Shown here piece by piece: positions 6,301 through 6,667 of a stretch of 6,667 nt of DNA. The notes under the pieces were generated by a model. It was given only the letters and a program-made list of their open reading frames with translations, made no database searches and was not told the origin of the DNA. Position 1 is the first letter of the stretch. Every line of letters begins with the position of its first letter. Location: assembly GCA_900549525.1 (NCBI GenBank), contig UWSJ01000092.1:1-6667 (forward strand), given 5' to 3'. Source of the DNA: an uncultured Coriobacteriaceae bacterium (GTDB lineage Bacteria > Actinomycetota > Coriobacteriia > Coriobacteriales > Atopobiaceae). A program made the position numbers and the translations under genes.

Positions 6301-6667
6301 CCACGCGCTGCATCTGGCCACCCGAGAGCTGGGCCGGGCGCTTGTCGACGTGCTCGCCGAGGCCCACGCGCTCGAGCGCCGCCCGGGCGCGCTCGCGTCG
6401 CTCGGAGCGGCCCACGCCCGCGAGCGTGAGGGCCAGCTCCACGTTGGCGAGCACCGTCTGGTGCGGGATGAGGTTGTAGCTCTGGAAGATGAAGCCGATG
6501 CGGTGGTTGCGGTAGGTGTCCCAGTCCTTGTCGGAGTAGTCCTTGGTCGAGACGCCGTTCACCACGATGTCACCGGAGTCCGCATGGTCAAACCCGCCCA
6601 GGATGTTGAGGAAGGTGGTCTTGCCCGAGCCCGACGGGCCCAGCACCGCCACGAACTCGCTCTCGCG
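3389..6667 (-). CDS. ABC transporter, fused ATPase-permease (MacB/FtsX type), 5' end cut by window
   Basis: The frame is open to the right edge, so the start lies outside; 1092 residues are visible, numbered here from the edge. The ATPase domain (about 1-190) has Walker A GPSGSGKTT (10-18), Q-loop Q62, signature LSGGQ (114-118), Walker B with E139, D-loop GALD (142-145) and switch H170, all intact. It is of the LolD/MacB class. A permease follows in the same chain: one membrane helix (about 248-268), an extracytoplasmic region of about 675 residues (275-950), and three helices (about 955-985, 1015-1040, 1056-1076) with the FtsX-family cytoplasmic segment ERKKEIGILRAMGAS. It should work as a dimer, using ATP to move the outer domains rather than to pump through a channel. 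The loop is far larger than the roughly 200 residues usual in MacB or BceB. It carries a pentapeptide-like run (657-671) and a long helical stretch (about 749-865). The substrate cannot be told: peptide, antibiotic or lipoprotein handling are all possible. Confidence 0.92.
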   Translation of the reverse strand, partial: RESEFVAVLGPSGSGKTTFLNILGGFDHADSGDIVVNGVSTKDYSDKDWDTYRNHRIGFIFQSYNLIPHQTVLANVELALTLAGVGRSERRERARAALERVGLGEHVDKRPAQLSGGQMQRVAIARALVNDPEIVLADEPTGALDTETGIQVMDILAEVARDRLVIMVTHNPQLAERYATRIVRIKDGRLVDDSNPIRPEELAAEQARAERDEGRLSKAPGRHASMGFLTALALSATNLMTKKGRTAMTAFAGSIGIIGIAAILALSNGVNGYIAKVEEDTLSSYPLQIARQSYDISSMLTGDGGEMPDGGDAASADASTASATTASGSAGVDLAQPIPESTMLKDMFASVKTNDLTSFKQFLDEGGDGITDEVNAIQYDYGVTPLVFRAPGSAATGVADDSPVQLSPNSVDTAMAGGASSGAMAGTMMTSTTAFSEMLDDQALLDQQYDVVAGRWASAPDEAVLVLTKSGKISDYTLYSIGALDPSQLSSLVDSTMSADGKLKVPETDVSFAYDDALGTTFKVLSPSDTYRKNDETGGWTDMSGDEDFMRQQVAGGLDLKIVGVVRPNGTSQASALTQGVAYTHGLAEELMARAAASPIVQQQLANPDVDVFTGKSFDELQSEAKKGVDLSSMFSVDEAALKGAFKLDTSKMGAGLDLSGFDFSGLDLSGMSIDLSHVTDGLDMASLISGAPAPDFTKIVDGLKTDPPLSADQLTQATKLGGQYVQGFLGYVAQNGKGLDPTAPDFGEKLAAALAAYAKTDAATAILDQVEKVAGKPVRERVQQIVDDYVTGQLAPYLTKTLQAVTQQVGDKIASAVSTQLQGQLTSAMQRTMGQLGPKISAQLAANMQSAFSFDPSAFANAIHFNMAAEDLTSLMTSYANASRLTYDNNLTTLGYAEESNPQSIKIYPKDFAAKERVLASIDGYNQRMTNAGQDDKSISYTDYMGVVMGSVTDIVNTISLVLIAFVSISLVVSSIMIGIITYISVLERKKEIGILRAMGASKLNVASVFNAETFIEGLIAGVFAIVVVVAVSVPVNAWVLAAKNVPNIMSLPVGSAVVLIGISVLLTVVAGLIPSAGASRRDPVEALRSE
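4655..4699 (-). repeat. Three tandem 15-bp units encoding LDLSG/FDFSG/LDLSG
   Basis: On the plus strand, GCCCGAGAGGTCGAG (4655-4669), GCCCGAGAAGTCGAA (4670-4684) and GCCCGAGAGATCGAG (4685-4699) follow without gaps. The minus strand reads LDLSG, FDFSG, LDLSG, residues 657-671 of the transporter's outer region, followed by the related MSIDLS. The spacing and the alternating hydrophobic-Asp-hydrophobic-Ser-Gly pattern resemble pentapeptide repeats, but three or four units are fewer than a stable right-handed beta-helix normally needs. Confidence 0.65.

Noticed and set aside
6650..6652. GTG at 6652 as the start of the transporter
   Set aside because: It falls five codons inside the window, only four residues before the Walker A motif. 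The first beta strand of the ATPase continues upstream, so the true start must lie outside.

Overview
The window is GC-rich (roughly two thirds G+C by eye) and carries three genes, all on the minus strand, read from the right edge towards the left. The coding style (GTG starts, GC-rich third positions, Ala/Gly/Asp-rich proteins, short gaps) suggests a high-GC Gram-positive, most likely an actinomycete. A host-associated Coriobacteriia such as the Olsenella/Collinsella group is my best guess. This rests on protein style only; there is no rRNA or tRNA in the window to settle it.

Right to left: (1) positions 6667-3389 hold a large one-piece ABC transporter, an ATPase domain fused to an FtsX/MacB-type permease. 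Its start lies outside the window. It has an unusually large extracytoplasmic region of about 675 residues between the first membrane helix and the last three. (2) A 168-bp gap follows, with a promoter-like TACAAT and a palindromic LacI/CcpA-type operator sequence. It leads into a secreted lipoprotein gene (3208-2297) of unrecognised family, with a Gly/Ser/Asn-rich tail. (3) A short gap with an imperfect terminator-like hairpin and T5 tract comes next. Then comes a gene (2209-398) for a long protein whose C-terminal half is a DUF2220/JetD-type Toprim domain, the family of the putative nuclease subunit of Wadjet (JetABCD/MksBEFG/EptABCD) plasmid-defence systems. A long disordered Ala/Pro/Lys linker joins it to a small helical N-terminal domain. 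No JetA, JetB or JetC partner is in view. A strong intrinsic terminator at 349-298 closes this gene.

Positions 1-297 contain no convincing gene, but several inverted and direct repeats.

Functionally, the transporter and the lipoprotein could work together at the cell envelope: such permeases often have lipoprotein partners, but the link here is only adjacency. The JetD-like gene appears to be a separate unit, because it has its own terminator and a terminator-like hairpin in front of it. The most interesting object is this apparently solitary JetD/DUF2220 protein with its unusual linker architecture.
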